Shown here: in pieces, positions 1-6,730 of the stretch
Position numbering within the stretch: position 1 is the first letter of the stretch
Layout: each line of letters starts with the position of its first letter
DNA from: Azoarcus sp.
Lineage (GTDB): Bacteria > Pseudomonadota > Gammaproteobacteria > Burkholderiales > Rhodocyclaceae
NCBI GenBank assembly: GCA_023230755.1
Contig: JALNWS010000087.1
Coordinates: 1 to 15,935 of the forward strand
Direction of reading: 5' to 3'
DNA length: 15,935 nucleotides
Translations under genes and position numbers: made by a program
The notes under the pieces: model-generated
What the model saw: only the letters and a program-made list of their open reading frames with translations
Told to the model about the DNA's origin: nothing
Database searches by the model: none

Positions 1-440
1 GCTCTGGCCTGCGCAAGCAAGGCCTTGTCCAGCAGCAAACGCTTCATGCTCTTTGCCAGCCGGGCACTCAGCTGCGTGTCGTCGCACCAGGCAAAACCAT
101 CGACCTCAGGCACTTGCTTGCCGGTGACGTAGTGCTTGAAGTAGCTCGTGCATCGGCACAGTTCGGGACGGGTCTCTGCCGAGGTGGTTTGGACGGCGAA
201 GAGGTGAAGATCCTTGCCGCTGTAGTAGGCGTACCGGCCCAGCTCGATCAGCCGCGCGGGCTGGAGTTCGAGTCCGAACTCTTCTTTCGCCTCCCGGAGC
301 GCGCAAGTCATCGGGCTTTCGCCCTCATCGATGAGGCCTTTGGGAAGATCCCAGTGTGTGCTGCCGGTGGAATGGCCGACCAGCAGTTCGCCGCGTTCGT
401 TGATGACCAGCACACCGCAGGAGAGTTGAGTTGTGGTCAC
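1..440 (-). CDS. Nudix hydrolase (3' end beyond window)
   Basis: Nudix-family pyrophosphohydrolase, expected to cleave a nucleoside diphosphate linked to another group using Mg2+. The substrate cannot be told from sequence. The 146 visible residues contain a complete Nudix box, GX5EX7REUXEEXGU, seen as GLIDEGE, seven residues, then REAKEEFGL, at about residues 38-61. The preceding WDLPKG resembles Ap4A-hydrolase-like and other small Nudix enzymes. The reading frame is open at the window edge, so the C-terminus is missing. I chose the GTG start at 440 because the protein begins TTQLSCGVLVIN, the usual first strand of the fold, an AGGA lies about 10 nt upstream, and no in-frame ATG exists between the upstream genes. 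The GTG overlaps the stop codon of a short upstream ORF, suggesting translational coupling. It is probably last in a leftward unit with the DUF547 and TVP38-flavoprotein genes. Family is certain; start is likely. Confidence 0.9.
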   Translation of the reverse strand, partial: MTTTQLSCGVLVINERGELLVGHSTGSTHWDLPKGLIDEGESPMTCALREAKEEFGLELQPARLIELGRYAYYSGKDLHLFAVQTTSAETRPELCRCTSYFKHYVTGKQVPEVDGFAWCDDTQLSARLAKSMKRLLLDKALLAQAR

Positions 441-502
441 GAGCCCATATCCTGCCCATTGATACCGCGGCCCGCTGCCGGTTCCGTGTTGTTCGCTGCC
501 AT
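437..502 (-). CDS. Putative 21-aa leader peptide coupled to the Nudix gene
   Basis: Short ORF of 21 codons beginning MAANNTEPAAG and ending QDMGS. Its ATG at 502 follows an excellent Shine-Dalgarno (AAAAGGAGA, 6 nt spacing), better than that of the Nudix gene itself. Its TGA overlaps the Nudix GTG start as GTGA, a classical translational-coupling geometry. No domain is recognisable and the peptide is polar with no membrane segment. It is either a real leader whose translation feeds the Nudix start, or simply the ribosome entry site of the Nudix gene with no functional peptide. The RBS lies in the 3' arm of a predicted hairpin (506-539). I do not recognise it as a known family. Confidence 0.45.
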   Translation of the reverse strand: MAANNTEPAAGRGINGQDMGS

Positions 503-505
503 GAC

Positions 506-539
506 GGTCTCCTTTTGCCACATTGTGAGGCAAAAGACC
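506..539 (-). promoter_or_regulatory. Hairpin covering the RBS of the leader ORF
   Basis: Inverted repeat in the 67-bp gap between the DUF547 gene and the leader ORF. TTTTGCC (513-519) pairs perfectly with GGCAAAA (529-535) around a 9-nt loop. The stem is extended by GGTC (506-509) with GACC (536-539) across a 3-nt bulge (510-512). In minus-strand RNA the bulge and lower stem contain the GGAGA ribosome-binding sequence, so folding could limit translation of the leader and the coupled Nudix gene. No U-tract follows on the minus strand, so it is not a typical intrinsic terminator. Function is inferred from position only. Confidence 0.4.
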
Positions 540-569
540 TGGCCATGAGCCAGCTGGGCGCAAACCGGC

Positions 570-1394
570 TCAGGGTTTTCGGGGGCGCGCGCTGTCGTTG
601 AGACGCCAGTCATAGTCGAGAAAAACCATTCTGTAGTTTCCCTGACGGATGCGTGCGCGGTCTGAAGGCGCGCTGGCGAGCTGGTCCGCGTAACGGGCGA
701 ACGTGCTCTGCAGCGAGTCGAAGCCTTGATGGCCCTGTTCGAAGTCCGCACCGTACCAGTCGAAGATGCTCGAAACCATCAGCTTGCCCGTGGCGGGGTC
801 GAAGCGGTTGCGGCTGGCGTCGCCCAGGAAGCGGCGCATGCCGTCTTCGAGTTGCTCGTCGAGTCTGTCGGCGACAAACGCATCGGGGCGCAGCATCGGG
901 CAACCAATCGACGCGCAGACCACTGCAGTGTGAATTCTGGGGTCGTCGAAGGCTCCGGGTGCCCGGATCATGTCGTGTTCGATAGTGTCCAGGGCGACCT
1001 CACGCCCGAACAGCGGAATGAACTTCTTCTTCCACGGCGACTGAAACAGGGTGCCGATGTCCTTGATGGATTTCAGGTCGGGATACTTGCTCAGGACGAG
1101 TTCGACCGTCCATGCGTTGTAGGCATTGATCAGGAAGGCCAGACGCTGTGCTTTCGGCCACTGTCCGTATTCGCTCTCGGTGACGTCCGACAGCGATTTC
1201 AGGTACGACCGCAGTTGCACGTGATCGCCGGCCATCCCGCGGTAATCGACCCGGCTCGACTTGCCGTCGGGGGCAAGCTCGACGTGCCTGGAGAGCAGGG
1301 TGCCCCACTCGCGGTGCGTGTGGTCGAGCGCGGATGCAGCGAGGCTGGTCAGGGCGAGCAAGAGTCCAACACCGGCTTTCCTCAGTAGCGACAT
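570..1394 (-). CDS. DUF547 domain protein, exported
   Basis: Protein of 274 residues with an N-terminal signal peptide: MSLLRKAG, hydrophobic stretch to about residue 20, probable cleavage after ASA (20-22). This predicts a periplasmic protein. The rest matches the DUF547 family: FLINAYNAWTVELVL at 87-101 and the hallmark HTAVVCASIGCP segment at 155-166, with C160 and C165. The biochemical role of DUF547 is not established. The ATG at 1394 was preferred over an in-frame ATG at 1457 because the longer form would bury the signal peptide behind 21 residues that overlap the upstream gene. The start lies 4 nt after the stop of the TVP38-flavoprotein gene, so the two are almost certainly co-transcribed, which suggests a shared redox or membrane-associated function. 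That functional link is inference. Confidence 0.85.
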   Translation of the reverse strand: MSLLRKAGVGLLLALTSLAASALDHTHREWGTLLSRHVELAPDGKSSRVDYRGMAGDHVQLRSYLKSLSDVTESEYGQWPKAQRLAFLINAYNAWTVELVLSKYPDLKSIKDIGTLFQSPWKKKFIPLFGREVALDTIEHDMIRAPGAFDDPRIHTAVVCASIGCPMLRPDAFVADRLDEQLEDGMRRFLGDASRNRFDPATGKLMVSSIFDWYGADFEQGHQGFDSLQSTFARYADQLASAPSDRARIRQGNYRMVFLDYDWRLNDSARPRKP

Positions 1395-1398
1395 CCGC

Positions 1399-3543
1399 TT
1401 ACCCCCTGCGCCATGCGTGGAAACGTTCGACCCAGGCCAGCAACTGTTTGGGGGCATGCGCTCTCTTCCAGTTGCCGGCGACGTACTTGTTGGCCTCGGC
1501 CAACGTCGGGTAAATGTGGATGGTTCCGAGAATCTTGTTCAGGCCGATGCCTTGCTTCATGGCGAGGACGTATTCGGCGATCAGGTCTCCTGCGTGCTCG
1601 CCGACAATGGTCACACCAAGAATCCTGTCCTTGCCGGGCACGGTGAGCACCTTGATGAAACCATGCGCCTCGCCGTCGGCGATGGCGCGGTCGAGGTCGT
1701 CGATGCCGTAGGTGGTCACTTCGCAGGCGATGCCCTTTGCCTTGGCGTCCTGCTCGTTCAGGCCGACGCGGGCGACTTCGGGTTCGACAAAGGTGGCCCA
1801 GGGAATCACCGAGTAATCGGCCTTGAACTTCCTGAACGGATCGAAGAGTGCGTTGACCGCGGCATACCAGGCCTGGTGCGCAGCCGTATGGGTGAACTGG
1901 AACGGGCCGGCGACGTCGCCTGCGGCGTAAATGTTGGGGTAGTTGGTCTGCAGAAATTCGTTGGTGTCCACCGTGCGTCCGGTCGGAATGCCCAGTTCTT
2001 CGAGGCCGAAACCTTTCAGGTTCGCAGCGCGGCCGACGGCAACCAGCACGGCGTCGAAGGGGATGCGAACATCCTCGCCTTCGTGCTCCGCGATCAGGAT
2101 CTTCTCGCCGTTTTCAACGACGAATTCCTTGGCCTTGTGCCCTGTGAGTACCGCAACGCCTTCGGCGCGGAAGCGCTGAGCAACGAGATCGGAGACTTCC
2201 GGGTCTTCGCGACCCATGATGCGGGACTCCATCTCGACCTGGGTGACGTTGGCGCCGAGCCGCGCGAAGGCCTGGGTCAGTTCGCAGCCGATCGGTCCGC
2301 CGCCGAGCACGATCATGCGCTGCGGCAGTTCGCGCAGCTCCCATACGTTGTCCGACGTCAGGTAGCCCACCTGCTCAATGCCCGGAATGGGCGGCACGAA
2401 GGGGCGGGCGCCGGTGGCGATGACGATGCTGCGTGTGCTCAGGCGTTGCGTGCTGCCGTCTTCCCGAGTGATGTCGACCTCCCAGGGCGAGACGATCTTC
2501 GCTGCGCCCTGCACGACGTCGACGCCGAGCTCGGTATAGCGCTCAGCCGAGTCGTGCGGCTCGATGGCCTTGATCACGGACTGAACACGATTCATGACAT
2601 CGGCAAAATCGACCTCGGCCCGCGCGGACCTGATGCCGAACTCCTGCGAGCGGGCGACGTGGGAGAGGAACTTGGCCGAGCGAATCAGCGCCTTGGACGG
2701 GACGCAACCGGTGTTGAGGCAGTCTCCGCCCAGTTTGTGCTTCTCCACCAGCGTGACCTTGGCCTTGACTGCCGCTGCGATGTAGGACGTTACCAGCCCG
2801 GCACTGCCGCCGCCGATGACTACGAGGTTGCGGTCGAAGCGCGAAGGCTTCGTCCAGTTGGCGAAAACCTTGTTCATGCGAATGACCTCCAGGAGTTTGC
2901 GCGCAATCAGCGGGAAGATGCCGAGCAGGACAAAGGAGCCAAGCAGGCCCGGCGACAGGATGCCGGACAGGGACTCCAGCTTGCCCAGCTGGGTGCCGGC
3001 ATTGACGTACACGATGGTGCCGGCGAGCATGCCGAGCTGGCTCACCCAGTAGTAGGTGCGGGTCTTCATTGCGGTCAGGCCGAGCAGCAGGTTGACCAGG
3101 AAGAACGGGAAGGCGGGTACCAGGCGCAGGGTAAACAGGTAGAACGCACCTTCGCGGCGAACCCCGGCGTCGATGGCCTGCAGGCGTTGGCCAAAGCGCT
3201 GCTCGACCCAGTTCCGCAGCAGGAAGCGCGACATCAGGAAGGCGAGCGTGGCGCCGACCGTCGACGCAAAGGAGACGATGACCGTTCCCCACAACAGGCC
3301 GAATACGGCGCCGCCTGCCAGTGTCAGCAAGGCCGCGCCGGGCAGCGACAGGGCTGCCATCAGCACGTAGATGACGAAGTAGATGGCGACGCTCAGCAGC
3401 GCGTTGTCGGCACGGAAGGCTTCGATGGCCGCCTGCTGATCCTTGAGGTTCTGCAGGTTCAGGTACTGGCCCAGGTCCAGGATGAAGAACAGCGCTATGG
3501 CTGACGCGACCGCCGCCACGACGACCAGTTTTCGAGCTTGCAT
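1399..3543 (-). CDS. TVP38/TMEM64-flavoprotein disulfide reductase fusion
   Basis: Two-part protein of 714 residues. Residues 1 to about 220 form a TVP38/TMEM64 (SNARE-associated, DedA-like) membrane domain with several hydrophobic segments and the family pattern R140..P143..P146..N151..G155. Residues about 237-714 are a class I pyridine nucleotide-disulfide oxidoreductase: FAD-binding GGGSAG (244-249), redox-active CLNTGC (C275, C280), ATGAR (377-380 region), NAD(P)-binding GGGPIGCE (414-421), FAD-contacting AGDVAG (541-546) and dimer-interface HIYPTLAE with catalytic-type H676. It lacks both the N-terminal metal-binding domain and the C-terminal vicinal cysteine pair of true MerA, so mercuric reductase is not supported; it is better called mercuric-reductase-like. 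The natural disulfide or other substrate is unknown. A membrane-tethered cytoplasmic reductase is the likeliest layout. First gene of a unit with DUF547 and probably Nudix; its RBS is weak (GAGG). Confidence 0.88.
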   Translation of the reverse strand: MQARKLVVVAAVASAIALFFILDLGQYLNLQNLKDQQAAIEAFRADNALLSVAIYFVIYVLMAALSLPGAALLTLAGGAVFGLLWGTVIVSFASTVGATLAFLMSRFLLRNWVEQRFGQRLQAIDAGVRREGAFYLFTLRLVPAFPFFLVNLLLGLTAMKTRTYYWVSQLGMLAGTIVYVNAGTQLGKLESLSGILSPGLLGSFVLLGIFPLIARKLLEVIRMNKVFANWTKPSRFDRNLVVIGGGSAGLVTSYIAAAVKAKVTLVEKHKLGGDCLNTGCVPSKALIRSAKFLSHVARSQEFGIRSARAEVDFADVMNRVQSVIKAIEPHDSAERYTELGVDVVQGAAKIVSPWEVDITREDGSTQRLSTRSIVIATGARPFVPPIPGIEQVGYLTSDNVWELRELPQRMIVLGGGPIGCELTQAFARLGANVTQVEMESRIMGREDPEVSDLVAQRFRAEGVAVLTGHKAKEFVVENGEKILIAEHEGEDVRIPFDAVLVAVGRAANLKGFGLEELGIPTGRTVDTNEFLQTNYPNIYAAGDVAGPFQFTHTAAHQAWYAAVNALFDPFRKFKADYSVIPWATFVEPEVARVGLNEQDAKAKGIACEVTTYGIDDLDRAIADGEAHGFIKVLTVPGKDRILGVTIVGEHAGDLIAEYVLAMKQGIGLNKILGTIHIYPTLAEANKYVAGNWKRAHAPKQLLAWVERFHAWRRG

Positions 3544-3664
3544 GAAAGACCTCGGTGAATGTTGAGAGCAGGGGCTTGCGGCCCTGCCTGTGCATTACTG
3601 AGTCGAATGGATGCTCGATTACTTACAGATCGTGCATGTGACGATCAAGCGGCGTCCGGCGGGC
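3544..3664. other. Intergenic gap, sstT to TVP38-flavoprotein gene
   Basis: A 121-bp gap that should contain the promoter of the leftward TVP38-flavoprotein unit, or serve read-through from sstT. It holds an interrupted palindrome, GATCGT-N7-ACGATC (3628-3646), which could be an operator, and a weaker 6-bp stem GCAGGG/CCCTGC (about 3569-3588). Neither stem is followed by a T-run, so I see no convincing terminator for sstT. A possible minus-strand -35 TTGATC with TAAGTA 17 nt downstream is too weak to call as a promoter. Confidence 0.4.
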
Positions 3665-4900
3665 CTAGCGTTCAGCCGTGTGCGTCATTGCATCTGCAGG
3701 CGGGCAGGCGGCGGCGGTGAACAGCACGTCGGTGGAGGAGTTCAGCGCCGTTTCGGCAGAGTCCTGCAGCACGCTGATGACAAAGCCGATCGCGACCACC
3801 TGCATGGCGACATCGGTCGAGATGCCGAACAGGTTGCACGCCATCGGGATCAGCAGCAGCGAACCACCGGCTACGCCGGAAACCCCGCAGGCGGCGAGTG
3901 CCGACACGATGCACAGCAGAAACGCGGTCGGAAGGTCGACGCTGACGCCCAGCGTGTTTGCCGCGGCCAGCGTCATCACGGTAATGGTGATGGCTGCACC
4001 GGCCATGTTGATGGTTGCGCCCAGCGGGATCGAGATTGCGTAGGTGTCTTCGTGCAGATTCAGGCGCTTGCACAGGGCCATGTTGATCGGGATGTTTGCC
4101 GCAGAGCTGCGGGTGAAGAAGGCCGTGATCGCGCTCTCGCGCAGGCAGGTAAACACCAGCGGATACGGATTGTGGCGGGTCTTCAGGAAAACGATCAGTG
4201 GATTGACGACGAGCGCGACGAAAACCATGCTGCCGATGATCACCAGCAACAGCCTGCCGTAATCGAGCAGGGCGCCGAGCCCGGACTCCACCAGCGTGCT
4301 GGCCACCAGCCCGAAGATGCCGAACGGGGCAAAACGAATCACGAGTTTGACGATTTTCGATACGGCTTCCGACAGATCGGAGAGCATCGTGCGGGTGGTG
4401 TCGGACGCGTGCCGCAGCATGATCCCGAGTCCGATCGCCCAGCTCAGAATGGCGATGAAGTTTGCCTCCATCAACGCTTTGGCGGGATTCGAGACCGCAC
4501 TCAGCAGCAGATTCTTGAGCACCCCGATGATGCCGCCCGGTGGTGTGCCGCTGATTGCGGGGGCATCGAGAATAAGCGTGGTGGGAAACGCAAAGCTGGC
4601 AATGACCGCGACTGCGGCTGCGCCCAGCGTACCAAGCAGATAGAGGATCAGTACCGGGCGGATGTGGGTGGGCTGACCGCGCTTGTGGCTGGCGATCGAC
4701 GCCATCACGAGCAGGAAAACCAGCACGGGGGCGACCGACTTGAGTGCGGAAACGAAGACGTCGCCAAGCAGCGATGCCGAGCGCGCAAGGTCGGGGGCGA
4801 GCAGAGCGAGGGCAATGCCGCAGATCAGGCCGATCACGATCTGGGTGATGAGGCTGGTTTTCAGCATGAGCAAAGGGGAACGGCGTGCTGCGGTGTTCAT
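3665..4900 (-). CDS. sstT: Serine/threonine:Na+ symporter SstT
   Basis: Inner-membrane sodium:dicarboxylate-symporter-family carrier that imports L-serine and L-threonine with Na+. Its 411 residues match the roughly 414 of E. coli SstT. Visible family marks are the serine-rich re-entrant loop TRSSAANIP (263-271), the TM7 Na+ and substrate motif ATINMAGAA (295-303), the second re-entrant loop GVSGVAGGS (339-347), and the TM8 substrate-binding stretch DSAETALNSSTD (380-391) with D380 and N387. Start ATG at 4900 has AGGAAA about 7 nt upstream. It follows sdaA by 83 bp on the same strand, pairing serine import with serine deamination. The interval between them contains a hairpin that could tune the ratio of the two products. 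Confidence 0.95.
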   Translation of the reverse strand: MNTAARRSPLLMLKTSLITQIVIGLICGIALALLAPDLARSASLLGDVFVSALKSVAPVLVFLLVMASIASHKRGQPTHIRPVLILYLLGTLGAAAVAVIASFAFPTTLILDAPAISGTPPGGIIGVLKNLLLSAVSNPAKALMEANFIAILSWAIGLGIMLRHASDTTRTMLSDLSEAVSKIVKLVIRFAPFGIFGLVASTLVESGLGALLDYGRLLLVIIGSMVFVALVVNPLIVFLKTRHNPYPLVFTCLRESAITAFFTRSSAANIPINMALCKRLNLHEDTYAISIPLGATINMAGAAITITVMTLAAANTLGVSVDLPTAFLLCIVSALAACGVSGVAGGSLLLIPMACNLFGISTDVAMQVVAIGFVISVLQDSAETALNSSTDVLFTAAACPPADAMTHTAER

Positions 4901-4939
4901 GAGGTGTTTCCTGTCGTGGCGCGTGTGTTGCGGTTGAAG

Positions 4940-4971
4940 AGGCCTGGCAGCCGGGTGTGGCTGCTAGGCCT
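4940..4971 (-). repeat. Intercistronic hairpin between sdaA and sstT
   Basis: Inverted repeat in the 83-bp gap. AGGCCT (4940-4945) pairs with AGGCCT (4966-4971), and CAGCC (4948-4952) with GGCTG (4959-4963), separated by a 2x2 internal mismatch and closed by a 6-nt loop. No T-run follows on either strand, so it is not a standard intrinsic terminator. It could be an mRNA-stability or processing element, or a partial attenuator within the sdaA-sstT transcript. Confidence 0.45.
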
Positions 4972-4983
4972 GCGGCGGTGCGG

Positions 4984-6363
4984 TCAGCACTCGGTAAAGT
5001 TGACCGCCAGTCCGCCGCGCGAGGTTTCCTTGTACTTGTCCAGCATGTCACGGCCGGTGTCGCGCATGGTGCGGATCACCTGATCAAGTGAAATCGCGTG
5101 CGAACCGTCTCCGCGCAGTGCCAGCTGAGCAGCATTGATCGCCTTGACCGAGGCCATCGCGTTGCGCTCGATGCAGGGCAGTTGCACCAGCCCTGCCACC
5201 GGGTCGCAAGTGAGCCCAAGATTGTGTTCGAGGCCGATTTCTGCCGCATTCTCCACCTGTTCGGGGCTGCCGCCCATGATCTGCGTCAGGCCGGCGGCCG
5301 CCATCGCACAGGCCGAGCCGACCTCGCCCTGGCAGCCGACCTCGGCACCGGAGATCGAGGCATTCTTTTTGCACAGGGTGCCGATTGCCGCGGCGGTCAG
5401 CAGAAAATCGATCACGTCTTCCTCATTGCCGCCCGGGCGAAAGTTCATGTAGTAGTGCAGGACGGCCGGGATGATACCGGCTGCACCGTTGGTTGGCGCG
5501 GTGACCACCCTGCCGCCACCGGCGTTTTCTTCATTGACGGCGAGCGCATAGAGATTGACCCAGTCGAGTGCGGCCAGTGTGTCGCTGATGAAGTTCCGAC
5601 CGTGCTCGCGCTCGCTCAGCTTGTCGTACAGGACGTGGGCGCGGCGGCGCACCTTGAGACCGCCGGGCAGGATGCCTTGCTGTGCGATACCGCGTGCGAC
5701 GCAACTGCGCATGGCGGCCCAGATCTGCAGCAGGGCTGCACGCGTCTCGCCCTCGCTGCGCCACGCGAGTTCGTTCTCCAGCATCACGTCGCTGATACGC
5801 AGCGAATGCTGACGGCAGATCGCGAGCAGTTCTGCCGCACTGTCGAATTCGTGCTGCAGCGTTGTCGGTGGGACCAGTCCCGCATCGGCTGCGGCCTGGG
5901 CCTCGTCGATGACGAAGCCGCCACCGATCGAGTAGAAGGTGTTCTCGTACACCACGCCGTTGTCGTCGTGGGCGGCGAGTCGCATCGCGTTGGGGTGGTA
6001 CGGCAGACTCACCGGCAGCAAGCGCATGTCGCGCTCCCAGTGAAACGGCAGGGTATGGGTTCCGCCCAGGAGCAGCTTGCCGCCTTGGCGGACCGCGGCC
6101 ACTGCGGGGGCAATGAAGTCGGGCTCGACCTCGTCCGGGCGCTGGCCCATGAGCCCGACGATCACCGCGTGGTCGGTGCCGTGACCGATTCCTGTTGCGG
6201 ACAGGGAACCATACAGCCTTGCCTCGACGCGGCGTACCTTGTCCATCAGTTGTCGTGTGCGGAGCTCGGCCACGAAGTCGTGCGCCGCCCGCATCGGACC
6301 GATGGTGTGTGAGCTCGACGGGCCGATGCCAACCTTGAACAGATCGAGAACGCTGATGGACAT
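4984..6363 (-). CDS. sdaA: L-serine ammonia-lyase, iron-sulfur type
   Basis: Single-chain L-serine dehydratase converting L-serine to pyruvate and ammonia with a [4Fe-4S] cluster. 459 residues, the usual size for fused alpha and beta domains. The N-terminal domain begins SVLDLFKVGIGPSSSHTIGP (4-23). The C-terminal catalytic domain has ENAGGGRVVTAPTNGAAG (279-296) and the three cluster cysteines C344 (EVGCQGE), C386 (LTCDP) and C397 (LPCIER). The chain ends in cysteine (NFTEC, C459), matching the Legionella enzyme, where the terminal Cys completes the cluster in a 'tail-in-mouth' arrangement (family knowledge). ATG 6363 has AGGGG upstream; a longer in-frame start at 6453 would add 30 atypical residues. 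It is divergent from the hydrogenase operon and upstream of sstT. Confidence 0.96.
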   Translation of the reverse strand: MSISVLDLFKVGIGPSSSHTIGPMRAAHDFVAELRTRQLMDKVRRVEARLYGSLSATGIGHGTDHAVIVGLMGQRPDEVEPDFIAPAVAAVRQGGKLLLGGTHTLPFHWERDMRLLPVSLPYHPNAMRLAAHDDNGVVYENTFYSIGGGFVIDEAQAAADAGLVPPTTLQHEFDSAAELLAICRQHSLRISDVMLENELAWRSEGETRAALLQIWAAMRSCVARGIAQQGILPGGLKVRRRAHVLYDKLSEREHGRNFISDTLAALDWVNLYALAVNEENAGGGRVVTAPTNGAAGIIPAVLHYYMNFRPGGNEEDVIDFLLTAAAIGTLCKKNASISGAEVGCQGEVGSACAMAAAGLTQIMGGSPEQVENAAEIGLEHNLGLTCDPVAGLVQLPCIERNAMASVKAINAAQLALRGDGSHAISLDQVIRTMRDTGRDMLDKYKETSRGGLAVNFTEC

Positions 6364-6549
6364 GGCAGCCCCTTGATGTGAATGGCAGGTTCGGGGTCTA
6401 GAAGCCGCGCAACCCTGAGCCTTCATTCTGTGTGGGTGGCCCGGGCTTTTCAATGAGTGATTATCCTCTGTCCCGGGTTCATCCGGACGGTGCCGGGGGG
6501 CGGGGTGCGCTCCGGCGCCGGGTACGCGACGATCAGCTGCTTTTCAGAA

Positions 6550-6557
6550 GTGGAAAC
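6550..6557 (+). promoter_or_regulatory. Candidate upstream activator motif GTGGAAAC (hoxK side)
   Basis: GTGGAAAC lies 51 bp upstream of the IHF site and about 94 bp upstream of the -24 GG. The same 8-mer occurs at 10790-10797 upstream of the hoxM promoter, with a 7-base copy at 10813-10819. Shared motifs at this distance from sigma-54 promoters are where an NtrC-family activator such as HoxA would bind, but the match is short and could be chance. Confidence 0.25.
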
Positions 6558-6600
6558 CATCTTGCCTGACCGTACCGGCAGCAGATTTTCAGCGTCTTGT

Positions 6601-6613
6601 TAATACGTTGATT
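6601..6613 (-). promoter_or_regulatory. IHF-binding site, hoxK promoter
   Basis: TAATACGTTGATT is a full match to the IHF consensus WATCAANNNNTTR read on the minus strand. It ends 31 bp before the -24 GG of the hoxK promoter, where IHF typically bends DNA to bring an upstream activator to sigma-54 polymerase. IHF involvement is established for hydrogenase promoters in Ralstonia and Bradyrhizobium. Binding here is inferred from sequence. Confidence 0.65.
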
Positions 6614-6642
6614 ATCTGGCGAAAAGTGTTTCTCTCCGGCAT

Positions 6643-6657
6643 TGGCACGGTTCTTGT
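6643..6657 (+). promoter_or_regulatory. Sigma-54 promoter of hoxKGZ
   Basis: TGGCACG-N4-TTGT gives a consensus -24 element (GG at 6644-6645) and a near-consensus -12 element (GT instead of GC at 6656-6657), with exact GG-N10-GY spacing. A transcript would start around 6668, giving a leader of about 60 nt before hoxK. Together with the upstream IHF site this is the usual design for a HoxA/RpoN-controlled hydrogenase promoter. The activator gene is not in the window. Confidence 0.72.
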
Positions 6658-6730
6658 GTTGTGTCTCGCCATGCGCCACCGCGCAGCGTGGCTGCGGGGA
6701 CAGAAGAAAGACCTTCGAGGGAGACAATCC

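Larger units (their letters stand above)
6364..6730. other. Divergent regulatory region, sdaA / hoxK
   Basis: A 367-bp non-coding region between the divergent sdaA and hoxK starts. The hoxK-proximal part holds an IHF site (6601-6613), a sigma-54-type promoter (6643-6657) and, further up, GTGGAAAC (6550-6557), which recurs upstream of the second hox promoter. The sdaA-proximal part contains a minus-strand GATAAT (6460-6465), a possible -10 about 100 nt before the sdaA start, but no good -35 at the right distance. Longer ORFs crossing the region are extensions of hoxK or antisense shadows. I see no further gene. Confidence 0.6.

Noticed and set aside
437..751. 104-codon minus-strand ORF spanning the DUF547 C-terminus and the leader ORF
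   Set aside because: Its upstream portion overlaps the DUF547 gene in another frame and has no domain; only the last 21 codons have their own RBS and start, and those are reported separately.
1261..3504. Long plus-strand ORF (747 codons) opposite the flavoprotein gene
   Set aside because: It is antisense to a gene with complete FAD, redox-cysteine and NAD(P) motifs. Its own translation has no recognisable domain and reflects third-position GC bias.
1399..3543. Annotation as true mercuric reductase MerA
   Set aside because: There is no N-terminal heavy-metal-binding domain, no C-terminal vicinal cysteine pair, and no mer genes nearby; only the generic flavoprotein disulfide reductase motifs are present.
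3611..5083. Plus-strand ORF (490 codons) opposite sstT
   Set aside because: Low-complexity Q/R/D/G-rich translation with no domain; antisense shadow of a clear SstT.
6460..6465. GATAAT as the -10 of an sdaA promoter
   Set aside because: There is no acceptable -35 hexamer 16-18 nt upstream and the start is about 100 nt away; too weak to list as a promoter.
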